DNA of 64,000 bases. Origin: Siderastrea siderea. Lineage: Eukaryota; Cnidaria; Anthozoa; Scleractinia; Rhizangiidae. The DNA lies in the NCBI GenBank assembly GCA_964030785.1, contig OZ034966.1:9722652-9786651 (forward strand). Reading direction: 5' to 3'. The position numbers were made by a program, and so were the translations under genes. The notes under the pieces were generated by a model that was not told the DNA's origin, ran no database searches, and worked only from the letters and a program-made list of their open reading frames with translations. Shown here one piece after another: positions 33,501 to 44,900 of the stretch; position 1 is the first letter of the stretch, and the number at the start of each line of letters is the position of its first letter.

Positions 33501-36500
33501 ATAAGGAAGGGATGCAATTTTGCTCTAGGTATTTAAAAGAGGTACCATTTTGGTAAAAATTAGTATATGAAAGGGTAAGGGTTTGAACCTCCGGGCGGAG
33601 CCTCCCCGTATAAAACTTTATTGAGTAGCCCCCGGGATTTTACTGAAGGATAACATGAAGCCTGGGTGTTTTTATCCCTTTCAGTGGACTCAACTCTAAT
33701 TTATGGGGTGTTCAGTTTTCTATTTCCGCTTTTTGTAAGTGATTCATGTTTGACAGAAAAACAATCGCTTTTTTGCTCGCGGAAGGACGATTGAATAGTC
33801 AAAAACGCAGAAACTCGAGAGGCGCGAAATGCCCAAGGCGTGGAATGCGACCCTCCATATTCATACTTGCTCCAGACTCTCAATTCCTGGACCGCAGTTC
33901 GCAAAGTTGGACATCGGGCCAACTCTAGCAAAAACACAGATTGTGTCGCAGTCAAGAGTCATGTTGACACTCTCCACAATTAAGACTTCAAGAGAGTTTT
34001 GCATGAGGTGGTTCGGCTTACTAACGCGCATGGCCTTTGAACCAATGGCCTAGATGTTCTCTCCGAATCCATTTAACACTTCCCGTCGATTTTCCTCAAC
34101 CCTAAACCGAGGTTGCCTCGCCCTGCGCTTGAAGTTTCACGCTAAAGAAGATTTGTTCCCCGATGACTGATTTCGGGTTGAAACGGCCAAAATCCTACCT
34201 GAGTGAAGGTTTTATGCGTCACAGGTCCCCTGCGTGCCGGGGACAGTTGTAGTCACGACTGACAACGTCGGGCCTCCATTAACGTCCAAAGTTGTGCTAC
34301 TACTTTGAAGAATACTTGCCTTAAGCGCTCATTCGAGGATATCAACGTTTATGCTAACGGTCCCGGAACACTACCCTAAGGAAAACGTATGTTGCAAGTC
34401 TCCTGCTGATTGATTACATGCTACTTGTTCATTTTGATTGCTGAACAGGTGTGGTGAGTCGATTGTGGTGTTAAATGAAGGTTTACTACACATCAACCAA
34501 GCCACCCAGCTGGCTAAAGTAAGTTAAAACTCTGGACTTAGGCAGTCTATTAGGGATCTTAGGGGTAAGATGTAACTCGTAAGAAAATTACAGCGATTGG
34601 CGTAGCCATAGTGACAAGGGAAAAATGCAGTTCGTCAGGGATAAATAATAATAATAATAAAAACTTTATTTAATGAGGGTAGCACGGAATAGTGCGAAGC
34701 ACTAATAAACCTGTGGCCCTCCTAACTTTCTAAGATATTTACAATGAATTATCAAAAAACTATTTACAATGAGTTGTATAAAAATCTAGTTTGCCATCCT
34801 TACGACCACGTCATTATTGACCTTAAATCCCCAATGTCAACATGTATTATCTCCTTTCTGTTCTCCATATATTTCTTAGTAGTTGGGAGAATTTGTTTTT
34901 AAAAACATCAAGAGAAGTTTTATGTTTGGCATCATTTCGGTTATTCTCATAACCTGTATGTTTGATCAAGTGGTGATATTTTAAGGAAACATTAGATGCT
35001 TTTCACTGCCGGGGATTTAGGTTTATGACCACCTTTTTGAGGCCTTGACAAAAGCTCAATCATTTTCCTTTCCGATGATCTTGTTAATCTGGGCACGTTT
35101 TGGAGTCTCTAACCGTCATTTTCTGAACAAAATTTACCCGGTCAAAAGCGACTGTTCGAAATGCAAAAACGATGTAAAACAAACAAACAAATTAATGTAG
35201 CGGTTTCAAAGTCATGTTGCCTTTCTATCCCGCTCAGACGACCAACCCGCCGACACGATTGAAATTCTACGATCTGTGGTTTGAAATTCAGATCTTCCCA
35301 CCCGTTATTGTAGGCCCTTTTGGCACTTTAGGTGAATTTGAAGCTGTGGACCAACAATTTCTTTGTCTAAAGTAGCTATCGTTTCTGGTACATCTGCATG
35401 TAGGTAAAATTTTGTGGGTATTTTATTATTGTTTACTCCAACAGTGGTGTTTTTCAGGTGGCAAAATAGGTGAGGGATGACTGTCCTCAAATTGCAGGGA
35501 TAGGGTCTACACAAATTTCCTTTACCAGGACCTCACCTAATAAAATATTTTTCTTGAGATTCTCTCCTGTGCCGAAACGACTAAAATATCATATGCAAAA
35601 TTACATTGCGTTTTCTTTTAGGAGTATGATAAAATTAAGCCAAAGACCAAACTTCATTTGGAGGAATCTGCGCCTTTTGAAAAGTAAGCTGAAAATTATG
35701 CTCTTTATTATGTTTCATGTAGGCTTACTCCCCCCTCTCATTTATCGTGAAAATATACATTTTTTTTTTAATTTCAGGATAAAGAAACTATTGAATGAAA
35801 GGAAAGCTAAGAGTGAAAGAGAAAACGGAATGATTTATCACGCAAGACTTCCCGAGGTAGGTCGTGAAGGTTTTGTATCCACGTAAAAAGTCTACGTAAA
35901 GCCACGTTCACATTGGCGCTTTTTCTGTAATTTCACGGCCATGTGATCGCAATTCCGATGCGATTCGAGCAAAGTGCATGCGACGTCAGCGTGAAGGGAT
36001 CCTGTAGCTTTCTCTTGGTGTTCTAAGAGTATTTCAATTTTCATGTTTCAGAAAAATGGCTTAGATTTAATTTGAGTACAGTTTTACCCTTAAACTGTAG
36101 AAATCTCCAAGACGCAGCCACTTTAAAAGCAATGTTTATTGTTTTTGTCAGGAGTGCCCCCCTCCCTTGGATCCTAAATGCGTTGTTCACGTGACTGCCC
36201 TTGAACTACCAACCGGAGAGGACCTCACGCTGTAAGTAGAGCGTAAATCGTTTTTATTAACACTAGTCCCTGCATGTAAGCAAGGAAGAGCTCTGGTTTC
36301 TTCCCTTATTATCCGTGAAATATTTTCGCTGGCGTGTGATTGGTGATTGCGTCACGTGGCGCAATATAGCCCAGCAAAAAGTGGGAAATATCAAGTGACG
36401 TACCTCAGTTTTCAAAGTTGAATTTTGAGACGTTATCTATCAGTGAGAACACAACGGAGGAAATGTTGTTAAAGCTGTTTATTGCTTCAGAGAGCCTCAT

Positions 36501-36983
36501 ATAAGCTTTCAAAAAAACACAACAAAACGCCAAAAGGCCCACCTTCATCTGTTGAAGCTGTTCGGTAATGTGGGGGAGGGGGTGAGGCGTTAAGGAAGGT
36601 CTTATTTTCGCCGCCAACTTAGCCACTAACCAACAGATTTTACCATCAAAAGTGCAAGGACGGTCTCACTGAAACCCTGAGGCATTACAGCCTCCTCCCA
36701 CTCCATCTCCGTTAGGATCCTCCAGATACTAAGAATCTACGTTATCTTTTCCGCTTCTGTTGTCTATGAGATCGAACTCTTTTGTGCCAATCAATCCTAT
36801 TTTATTTCTAAAATCGTATGTGATGTAGATATTCTTGTTATCGATGGCAAAAATCGGTTTTTCGCAAGGCTGTCGCTTAAACCTTTTTCTCATCGCCCCT
36901 GTAGAGCCGCCACAGAGAATACAGACACAAGTCAACCCGAGGGGGAGGGGGCAGACGGCGACACGAGTGCAGGTACCAGCTGA
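27506..36983 (+). CDS. BRO1-domain protein, BROX-like
   Basis: Exons: 27506-27615, 28907-29021, 29164-29186, 29805-29922, 30364-30405, 30751-30841, 31374-31420, 31628-31735, 32524-32572, 33014-33077, 34449-34518, 35622-35683, 35778-35856, 36152-36231 and 36905-36983. All phases agree and give about 378 aa. The order of conserved blocks follows human BROX: YSRLRRFKWSNL (human SKLRYIQNFKWTDTL), an SVTIRRAISKNH block (EVTIARAIELKH), KCGESI (KCGEAI), and RENGMIYHARLPEECPP (RENGFIYFQKIPTEAP). BRO1 domains bind ESCRT-III CHMP4 proteins at membranes, so a role in ESCRT-dependent sorting or membrane repair is inferred. The last exon is an acidic linker ending TSAGTS and is the least certain part; the CaaX box of vertebrate BROX was not found. 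The start at 27506 is chosen over an in-frame ATG at 27323 because the latter lies in duplicated promoter sequence. Confidence 0.85.
28060..28140 (+). mobile_element. tRNA-like SINE head
   Basis: It has an A-box-like TAGCTTAGTGGTTAGAG and a B-box-like GGGTTCAATTCCC, followed by GGGGACTCAGAG and a T-rich hairpin. The layout and 3' sequence resemble the element at 44820-44935. It lies in BRO1 gene intron 1. The anticodon arm and acceptor pairing are not credible for a functional tRNA. Confidence 0.65.
28338..28412 (+). mobile_element. Second tRNA-like SINE head
   Basis: GATGGTGTAGTGGTTAGTGTG (A-box-like, over the first 20 bases) and GGTTTGAGACC (B-box-like) sit 30-40 bp apart, as in tRNA-derived SINEs. 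The sequence differs from the element 280 bp upstream, so two families may be present. Confidence 0.55.
30885..31130. repeat. Foldback element in BRO1 gene intron 6
   Basis: The arms share CTGCAGGTTTAA, AAAATTTTGA, TCAGAAT and CTGTGGACTTGTTCA in reverse complement. The arms are nearly 100 bp each with a short loop around GGCAAATAAAGGGCG. No target-site duplication was established. Confidence 0.7.
33204..33636. mobile_element. hAT-like MITE with 8-bp target-site duplication
   Basis: The ends CCCGGGGG and CCCCCGGG are followed inward by TATACGGGGAGGCTC in both arms. ATTTTACT flanks both sides exactly. An 8-bp duplication is the signature of hAT transposases. The 433-bp interior has tandem words (AAAGGGT, CCATTTTGG) but no coding sequence. 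It lies in BRO1 gene intron 10. Confidence 0.88.
34640..35000 (-). mobile_element. Retroelement 3' tail (LINE-like)
   Basis: On the minus strand the sequence ends in AAATAAAGTTTTTATTATTA with an ATT repeat, the typical 3' end of CR1/L2-like elements. No RT frame remains, and the 5' boundary is uncertain. Confidence 0.5.
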
Positions 36984-37849
36984 CTGGACAATTTCAAAAC
37001 TTTTGTACAGATTTGTTTGATTGGTTTTTAGAGGCATGAAATAATTGCACACATCTGTAATGACCTTGCAGTAAGCCTTTGTGGATACAGCCACGTAAGG
37101 AAACTTTATGAATTGCGTCAATTCACTCGTTTGTTCCCTGGGTCGACTGAAGTGCGCGGGATTTTTATGTTTCCAAGCTCTTGACGTCTTTGTATAGGAA
37201 AACTAACAGCTGTTGCCATCTTGTCTCATCTTTATTTCTATTTTGATTCCTAAAAGATCCTTTTTATGTTGTTGCTTTTTTTTCTTTTTAATTACGGTAT
37301 TCGTCTGGTTAGACAAGTCCTGAAAATTTTATTCGTTTTTCTGCAGCCTTAACCTTGTTAGTTTAGTTGTTTTTCTTTAAATAAGTAAAGATGTCAAGGC
37401 AAACAAGAGAAACTGGTGAAAGGTTGCGAAACTCAACATTTTTAAGTTGTTCATGGGTATGTACAGTTTATGTTCGATGTTTTTATTAACTGATTTCTGG
37501 AATGGAAAACTCTTCTCATATTCATGACGTAAGGTGAATATTTCACTAAGGGAAAAGAAAAACATATTTGGAGCACAAAGCACAAAAAATGTGAAAATAC
37601 AATGATACAAATGAAATATATAAGGTATTAGAATATCAAAATATTCTGTAATGATTACAATTTGTCGGTAGATTTTGAACAGCTGTTTAATGTTTTGTTG
37701 TAAATGTAACGTAAAGCCACCTTGTTAATGCACATGGTCAACAAAATTAAATTTCAAAGAACCTGCCACGTGTCTTGGATATAGCAATTATTACCGCGGG
37801 GCTATTAAGTTTACGTAAATGTGTGGGGGACTCCACGACTCCAACAGTT

Positions 37850-38320
37850 TAAAGCTCACTCCTTGCAATGAGTTCTTGGGCACCCTCTTTGCTCTCACAA
37901 CCTTCTTTGACTGATTGCCTGTTTTCATTTGAGTGGTCACACTGTAGGATTTCATCCACAGACACAAAAGTAACAACCACCTCGTGCGGCATAGGAAACA
38001 GCATCACTTAATAGTACTGCTCAGTAGCTTTCATTTGAATGGTCACACATCAGGATTTCATCCTTGGACTCAAAGGTTAGAACCAACATGTGCAGCCAAC
38101 AGTACCACAGGAAAACACTGCTCAGTAGCTTTCTTGTAAATTGTAACCCTTTATGGTTTTATCCTTAGACTTATACGTTAAGGGCACTTTTTAGATCATA
38201 ACCAACGGTACCACAAGAAAGAACTCAGTACACATGAATTAAAGATCTGCTCAGTAAGCTTTCATTGGAGTGTTCAGACTTCAGAATTTCATTTACAGAC
38301 TCAACAGTTGGAGTCACCTT
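37850..38320. repeat. Tandem satellite, about 100-130 bp unit, four diverged copies
   Basis: The unit contains TTTCATTTGAATGGTCACAC, then AGGATTTCATCC, ACTCAAA(A/G)GTTAGAAC, ACCACAGGAAA and CTGCTCAGTAGC. Copies begin near 37920, 38027, 38125 and 38255 and differ by substitutions and small indels. Single monomers also lie in RAB14 introns at about 56171 and 58437. Confidence 0.8.
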
Positions 38321-41300
38321 TTACACACCGCGGACAACTGGGTGCTCTAAGCCTATTTCCCTTTTGTAAACGGTCGTTTCCATTTTTGACGGTCGATGCC
38401 ATCATTGGTAACCAAGCCATTAGTCTTGGTAGATGTAATATATGCTCTGGATTAAGTCACGGTAAGGCAACAATTACATTTTCAAATAGTCTTAGAAAGA
38501 AAGAAAATTTAAGCCCAAGTTGAATTTACGTTAAAAGTTGGGGAAAGGGCTAGGGTCACCTATGACAGATGTATCAGTTATGAAAGACAATTAATTATAA
38601 TATGTCGTTTAATTTTTCGGGAAATTGATGCGGATTGGCGTGGTAGTGTAGTGGTAAGGGAGAGATAAGGACCAGGTTCGATTCTGGGTTATGAATGTCT
38701 TTCTTTTTAGTAGAAAAACTTTCAATAACAGTTCAAACATTTTCCAAGTGTCTTAAAAATGGCAACGACCGTATACGAAAGGGCAATTTGCTCCGCCGAA
38801 CCATATCACATGAAGCGAAGTTTGATCTTCGAAGGAATAGGATAACTTAGTTTTTTCTTTTCAATTTTGAATCAGTGGATTGGGCCGATAAACAATCAGA
38901 ACTACTGGAAAAAGAACCTAAAAGTTAGCAAAGCTTGGGTCGTTTTCTATTCCTTAGAAGGTTTTTTGGCGGTTTCTTGTATACCGAGCATGCATGCTAC
39001 ATAAGTATATTTTAAGAATTCGAAATTCGTTGGCCTTTGCATGATATCCCTTTGAGCAGAAGCGCCGTTCGGGCGGCTTTTAGTCTAAATTCGCCCTTAG
39101 TGTATATGATTGGATTCGACAGAAATGGATAGCAAATAATTAAAATCGAGTGAAATTTAATCTGTAGAAGATACGTATCCATTTACTGTTTGCACTAAAA
39201 TAGTTTATTAAAGGAAAGCTTTTAAGTTTTTAAACAAAGCATGATCATATTTTAAGAGAACGGAAAATAACTTTCTACAGCGGCCTAGTGCCTTCTACGC
39301 GAAGGTCGCATTTTTGCATCTTAAGTCGTTTTAAGTCCCGTTCACACTGCGTTTTTGTTTGAAAACGCGGTTTTTTCAGCCCATACGCACTAAAATGATA
39401 GGTTTTTGAAAACGTTTTCCAAAGTGGAGACTTTTGACAACTGAGGGCTATCGTTTTGGTGTGGACGGTAAAATAGGAACTTTCCGAAAACGCCAAACTC
39501 ATAACTAATTATGCTTTTCTTGATATATCAACAACGAAATGGAACACAGCAATATCTCGTTCTTTCTATCCGGTGTTCTATTACTTTCATAAAAAAAAAG
39601 GGTGAATCGACACTAAACGACCGAAGATAATGCTTATGTTTACCGAAAAGCTTATGACGAACAATTGTTTGGGCGAGCGAAAACTGGAAGTCTAATGTAA
39701 CCTACAAAAAGAGAAAAAAGAAAAATAGGAAAGGAAAAAATGGCTTTTACTAGACCCGGTCGTCGCCATATTGGCGACGGCTGGCTAATAAAGGTGTTTA
39801 AGTTTTCGTGGCTTTTCCATGCAAAAATCAATTTGCAAGCCTTTAACGGAAACAAGACCTCACAAAAATTAGCATATAGCAACAGGTGTTATTCAAAATT
39901 TTTGTACTTCATGTTTTGTTCACATTTTGCAAAAACAGTGAAATAAAGTTTTAAAATGCTTTAAATGGTGCCTTATTTTCTATCAGTTGTTCGTTTTTTA
40001 TTTGGATTAGGAAAACCCAAATATCAAAATAAATTTTGCCGGGTTAAACCTAAATTAAGTTGAGTCTAATTCGGTATTAAATTTTATTGTAATTTTATAT
40101 GTTAAGTAGTTTTTCGTGTGCTAATTTTTTTTTATTTCTTTATCGGAAACGATGAACAAGAGAGAAAATTTTATTTGGATTGTCTGGGTGTTTTTCGATC
40201 GGTTTCCGAAATTGTTCAGTGATCGGTCGCTTAATGGTGTTTTATTTGAATTCGTATTATTCACAGACTCGAAAGTTAGAACCTGCGTCAGTGACAAAAA
40301 GGCGCGATTTCTCGGCATGGCAATAACTAGGTTCGCTTTTTTTTTTGTGCGATCATTAGTTAAATATACGTAGCAGTATTTTGTTAAGGTGAATGAAACT
40401 CGCGCCAGAAAAACACCCGAGTGACTGAGTTATTTAAGAACCATTTAGTAATAGCATAATAATTCTTGCGTAAGCATCTAGCTACTAACCTAAGAAAAAC
40501 TGTTTTTTAATGAGTTTATATTCTTATTTCATTTATCAATGTACTAAAAGATTTTCCCCAGACAACAAAATAATGCAAAACATTCATTTAACTAAGACCA
40601 GAGGATGTGATAAGCTGAGCATCATGGGTTTTTCCATGGTCAGTTTTGTTTCTCATTAGCCGTGTGGCAAAATGTATATTAGGTACTATCAAGTCCGTTT
40701 TGCCCCTATGTATGTTCAAGAGCATCATCTTCCACGATTTTTGAATGTCTCTTCTCTCGCTTAGGGCGAGGGAAGAAATTGTAGAATAAATACAAGTTCA
40801 TAACGACTTGTATTTAGAATGCAACCAGCTTAATTGTTTCACTTTGGATTCAATTGTTTCTCCTTTTATTGTTAGAGAATTAATCCGTACGTATCTTAGG
40901 AAGGTCTGCGGTTTTGAAAGCTTTTTTCCTTTAGACGTTAAAGAAATGACCAACTAAATGTACATGTAGTTGGACAAGTGAAAATGTTTCCAGAAATAAA
41001 CTATTGAGTCATGAAGGTTGCCACTCAAGGTTTCTTTTTTGTGTTTATGTTTTTTTCTCCTGTGTATTTCGAAGGGATGTCAAACCGTAGTGATATGCTT
41101 AAATACAATAGCTTACGAGTGGAAGAAAATTTATTCGCAGGCGGACAAAAGAATTCTACTATCTCATTTGGTTCCTTTCAGCTTTTATCAAAAAAGCATT
41201 ACTTAAATTCTTCACTTTATTTCGAGTATATTTCTTTCAACGCTTCCTTTTTTCCGCCAGTATTGTTTTCAGCCATCATTGAAGTTAATTCTGTTCAGAA

Positions 41301-41928
41301 GAAATAGAAAAAAGCACAAGTTTTGCTATTATTACACGATATTATTCCCGCTTCCACATGTGCATAAAACCAGTGAGACAAAAGTAACAAAAATATTTGT
41401 TTCAGTTTTCGCCAGTAGTAAATACGACTTTTTATGTTTTAAACATAATATTCTATAAAAGATGCCTTAAGCTTTGTATCTCATTGTACTGAAAACACAT
41501 TTATTTTAGCATAATTCACCGATCTGCATGAAGTAAGATCCGGTTAAGTTTAATCGATTTTAGGCAACAGCTAAAGAAATAAATGTCGATCTTCACTTGA
41601 ACAAACAAGAATTTTATCCTTCTGCAGCTCTTATCTTCCCCTTTAAAATGACATTAAATCACTCTGCTGTCGGTTTCTGGAACAAATTATCTGCGAGTTT
41701 TTTTCCAGCATCGTTGTTATCGAGTTTAGTGCTTTCTACAAATGCCATATGGCCGGAAAAGCGTCGGAGTAGTTGATTGAATATTATTCATTGACGTGGT
41801 CTGCTGAATTAATGGGCTTCCTCATCTGTTCTTTGAAGAGTCAATAAACTATTGTCTGCGACGCCCAAATGGGTTTGTAGTAATTCGTTGGGTTTTCCTT
41901 AGTTTTAAGGGAATTCGTGCATGCCAGC
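38321..41928. other. Gene-poor interval before the SAM-domain gene
   Basis: It holds a tRNA-like SINE head (38636-38700) and a MITE-like stretch at about 39325-39490, with CGTTCACACTGCGTTTT near one end and GGTGTGGACGG near the other. Otherwise AT-rich DNA without recognised coding sequence. The last few hundred bases should contain the promoter of the SAM gene. Confidence 0.45.
38636..38700 (+). mobile_element. tRNA-like SINE head
   Basis: TGGTAGTGTAGTGGTAAGG is A-box-like and AGGTTCGATTCTGG is B-box-like, with a T-rich tail (CTTTCTTTTTAG). The distance between the boxes is shorter than in a functional tRNA, so it is read as SINE-derived. Confidence 0.5.
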
Positions 41929-44900
41929 ATGTTTTTCTTTGCCAAAGTGAAAGAGGATAATTCATCGTCGGCTTCTTCAACTGGAAAACCGCCTCCTCTC
42001 CGAAGACACGATACTTTTGGTAGCGCCGAATTGTTTGAAGCTTGGGCGAAAGATTCTTTTATCAACCAAAGCACAATTGACATTCTGGTAAAAACGCATG
42101 AAATCGATTGCCTACCCGCGGTCCTCGCGTTGAAGAAAGAAGATTTCCCTCATCTGAATTTGCCGGTTGGTCAACGAAGGCTGCTCGAAGATGCGGTCGA
42201 GAAACTGCGACAAGAATATGAACTGGTTCAACCGCAGACACCAAAAGCGAAGATCAATCTGGAAATGCCGGTGTATAAATCAATGTTGGAGAAAGGAGAA
42301 CTTGCTGAGGAAAACACGGGAGTGAGAGATGATGCCGGTCATTACAAAATGTCCTCGCGCTCCGAGTCGGCGCCGCCTCTTCATGAAAAACCAGGGCGCG
42401 CTAGGGGCCAAGTTGAATCTCGAAAGGACGAAAAGGATTCCAGGCCCGAAAAGGAAGCTTTGCTAGTACCAGGAAAAAGCAAAACCTCACCGCAGATGGA
42501 ATCAAGACAGGGCCGACGGAGAAAAGGTTAAAGTAACTTATTTCAGACTTTCAGGTTTTAGTTCAGAGGGCCAAGCGCAAAGAGACGTATGAAAGGGAAA
42601 ATTATAATAAAACAACTTCCTTCTGATCACAACAATTCGGTTCGCGCGTCGCCTTCCCAAAGTTCTATAGAATCTGAAAGTCTGAACAGACAAGGGTAAA
42701 AGTTAGCTTACATTTTTTGTCTTTATGTTTATTAATGATTTATTTATCATTGATTGATTACGTTCAACTTAGTCTTAAGAAACTGTGGAACCATCATTTC
42801 TTCGTAGGTAATTTTTCCAATTATGGCTTATTTTTTGGGCCACATATATGGCATTTTATTATTAGTATTATTTATGCCTTCTGTTCTTTGATTTTTTACA
42901 TCAGTCGGTGGGCATTTCATTTCACTGCATTCGTTATTCAGGCTTCACTTTGATGTCAACATTAAAAAACAAACAACCGAGTTTTGGCAGGTTTACATTC
43001 AAAAAGTGTATTGCAATGTATTGCATGGCTGCTAAAAGAAAACAACAGAAGGTCAGATACTTGCAAAAGGAAAAGAAACAAACAAATATTCTACAAATTC
43101 AGTTGGTGCAAGTAAATGGTATAGAAAAGCTATCTCGTTCAATTGACGTGTAGGCGTGAACAAAAAATAGACTTTTGTGTTTATTTTGCTACTTTTTTTT
43201 TATCTGCGAGTTCATTTTCTGTGCTACGTGCCAACGAAACGTTCTTTAAAAGAACCAGTAATACTCGTTACTCCCTTCAGTCCCGGGAAAAATTGAAGGC
43301 ATATTCCAAATTTCATTTTATAAAAACGTGAAAAACAAGAACACCAAAACCCCATTTACAAACTGAAAAAATCGGTTAGGCAAGGATAATTATTGGCAAG
43401 GATAACTCAACTTTTTGGAGAGGAAAGGATAGTTTACACACGCACCTCTCTATCCGCTCTCAATTTGTACTTGTTATAGGCAAGGATGTTTTGTGCAGGC
43501 AAGGATAGAAATAATGAAAGTGAGCATGCGCAATTATTAAACACAACATGGCGTCCACAGTGTCACCAGCTCTGTTACCTTTTTTCAACCATTTTGGCGA
43601 AAAGTAACGGCGTCTTAGAAAGAAAGTGATAGAAGGCAAAAAAGTAACGCACTGGAGAGTCAGTTAAGCACAGGAGTTACGGCTCTTTCAATCAAAGAAA
43701 AAGAAGTTATTGCTGATACTATTGTCTGTAAAGATATAATTGAATATTGAACCCTCCACCATCCAATATACTGGATAGTTTTTTTCCGCCCAAAGAGGGA
43801 CAGACAGACTGACAGCCTTTATTTTAGCACGGTAAAATTAAAGCTCTGCAGCTTGTGAGGTCGTGCAAAATAATAGAAATATTAAAAACTAAAATTAAAC
43901 TTTTTACAAAGTATATACACAATAAAATCGGTTCATATAAAATTCTTTGTTAAAAAACTTAAAACTAAGAACCAATTTCTTAAGGCAGTTCATTAAACTA
44001 TGTATACACACCCTCACCCTTGATCCTATTTTAAAATCCCCTATATATAATTAAAATCTTTACATCTAAAATTGGCCTTGAAAACGTCGATCGAACGCCA
44101 CGGATTTTCTTTGCCAGGTCGGGTAATAAATCGGGTAATTGTTGCTTCTCTCTGTATTTCACGTTGCCCTCCCTCTATCAGTCGTCTGACCGGTTTAAAG
44201 CATGCGCTGTACCTTTGGGACATGCTCACAATCACCAGAAAACGTCTCAGAAGCCAGTATGAGCGTTTACAGACTCTGGCGGTTCCTGATTCCGTTCGTT
44301 TCGTTCCGGCGGTTCCGGTGGTTTCGTTCCATTCCAGTGTTCCTGGTTTTAGCACATGCCCCACCAAGATAGGAAGTAAAGTTGCCGCTTTTCACTCTTG
44401 CCTCGCCGATTTTTTTTGAAAGAAGGACAACGTCCGGACGTGGTCCCAAAACCAAAAAATACATCGGCAAGGAGGGGCAGGTTCACACCGTTTACACAAG
44501 ACAATTCATTCTTGCCTTGCTGGAAATGAAAATTACCCTTGCCGATATTTATCCTTGTCTACCCGCTTTTTTTTTTTTTTTTTGCAGTGTAAATGGAGTT
44601 CAAATTTTATTTGCACACACTCAAACGTTTGGGTTATTGATTACAAATTTATGACGCACCTTTTCTTTGGTTGAATAGTTTATTTTTTGCAATTCTGATC
44701 ACGTAACGCAGACTCGTGATAAGTTGCTCACACGTTTTGCGTCAGACAACACATTTTAGCACATTTGAGTAAAATTAGCTGCCACATTAATTTTTGAAAT
44801 GAAAATAGAGTGATGTGTGGAGAGAGGAAACTCAGAAAAAATTCTGAGTTCCAGATGGGATTTGAACCCACGACCTTCCGTACACTAGCCGGATGCTCTA

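Noticed and set aside
42562..42695. Possible extra exon of the SAM gene (RMKGKIIIKQLPSDHNNSVR)
   Set aside because: The frame is open and a GT donor follows, but the only in-phase acceptor is poor and the exit phase does not match the next exon.
44041..44470. Overlapping frames of about 110 codons on both strands
   Set aside because: Both strands are open over the same stretch inside a repeat element, and neither shows a recognisable domain.
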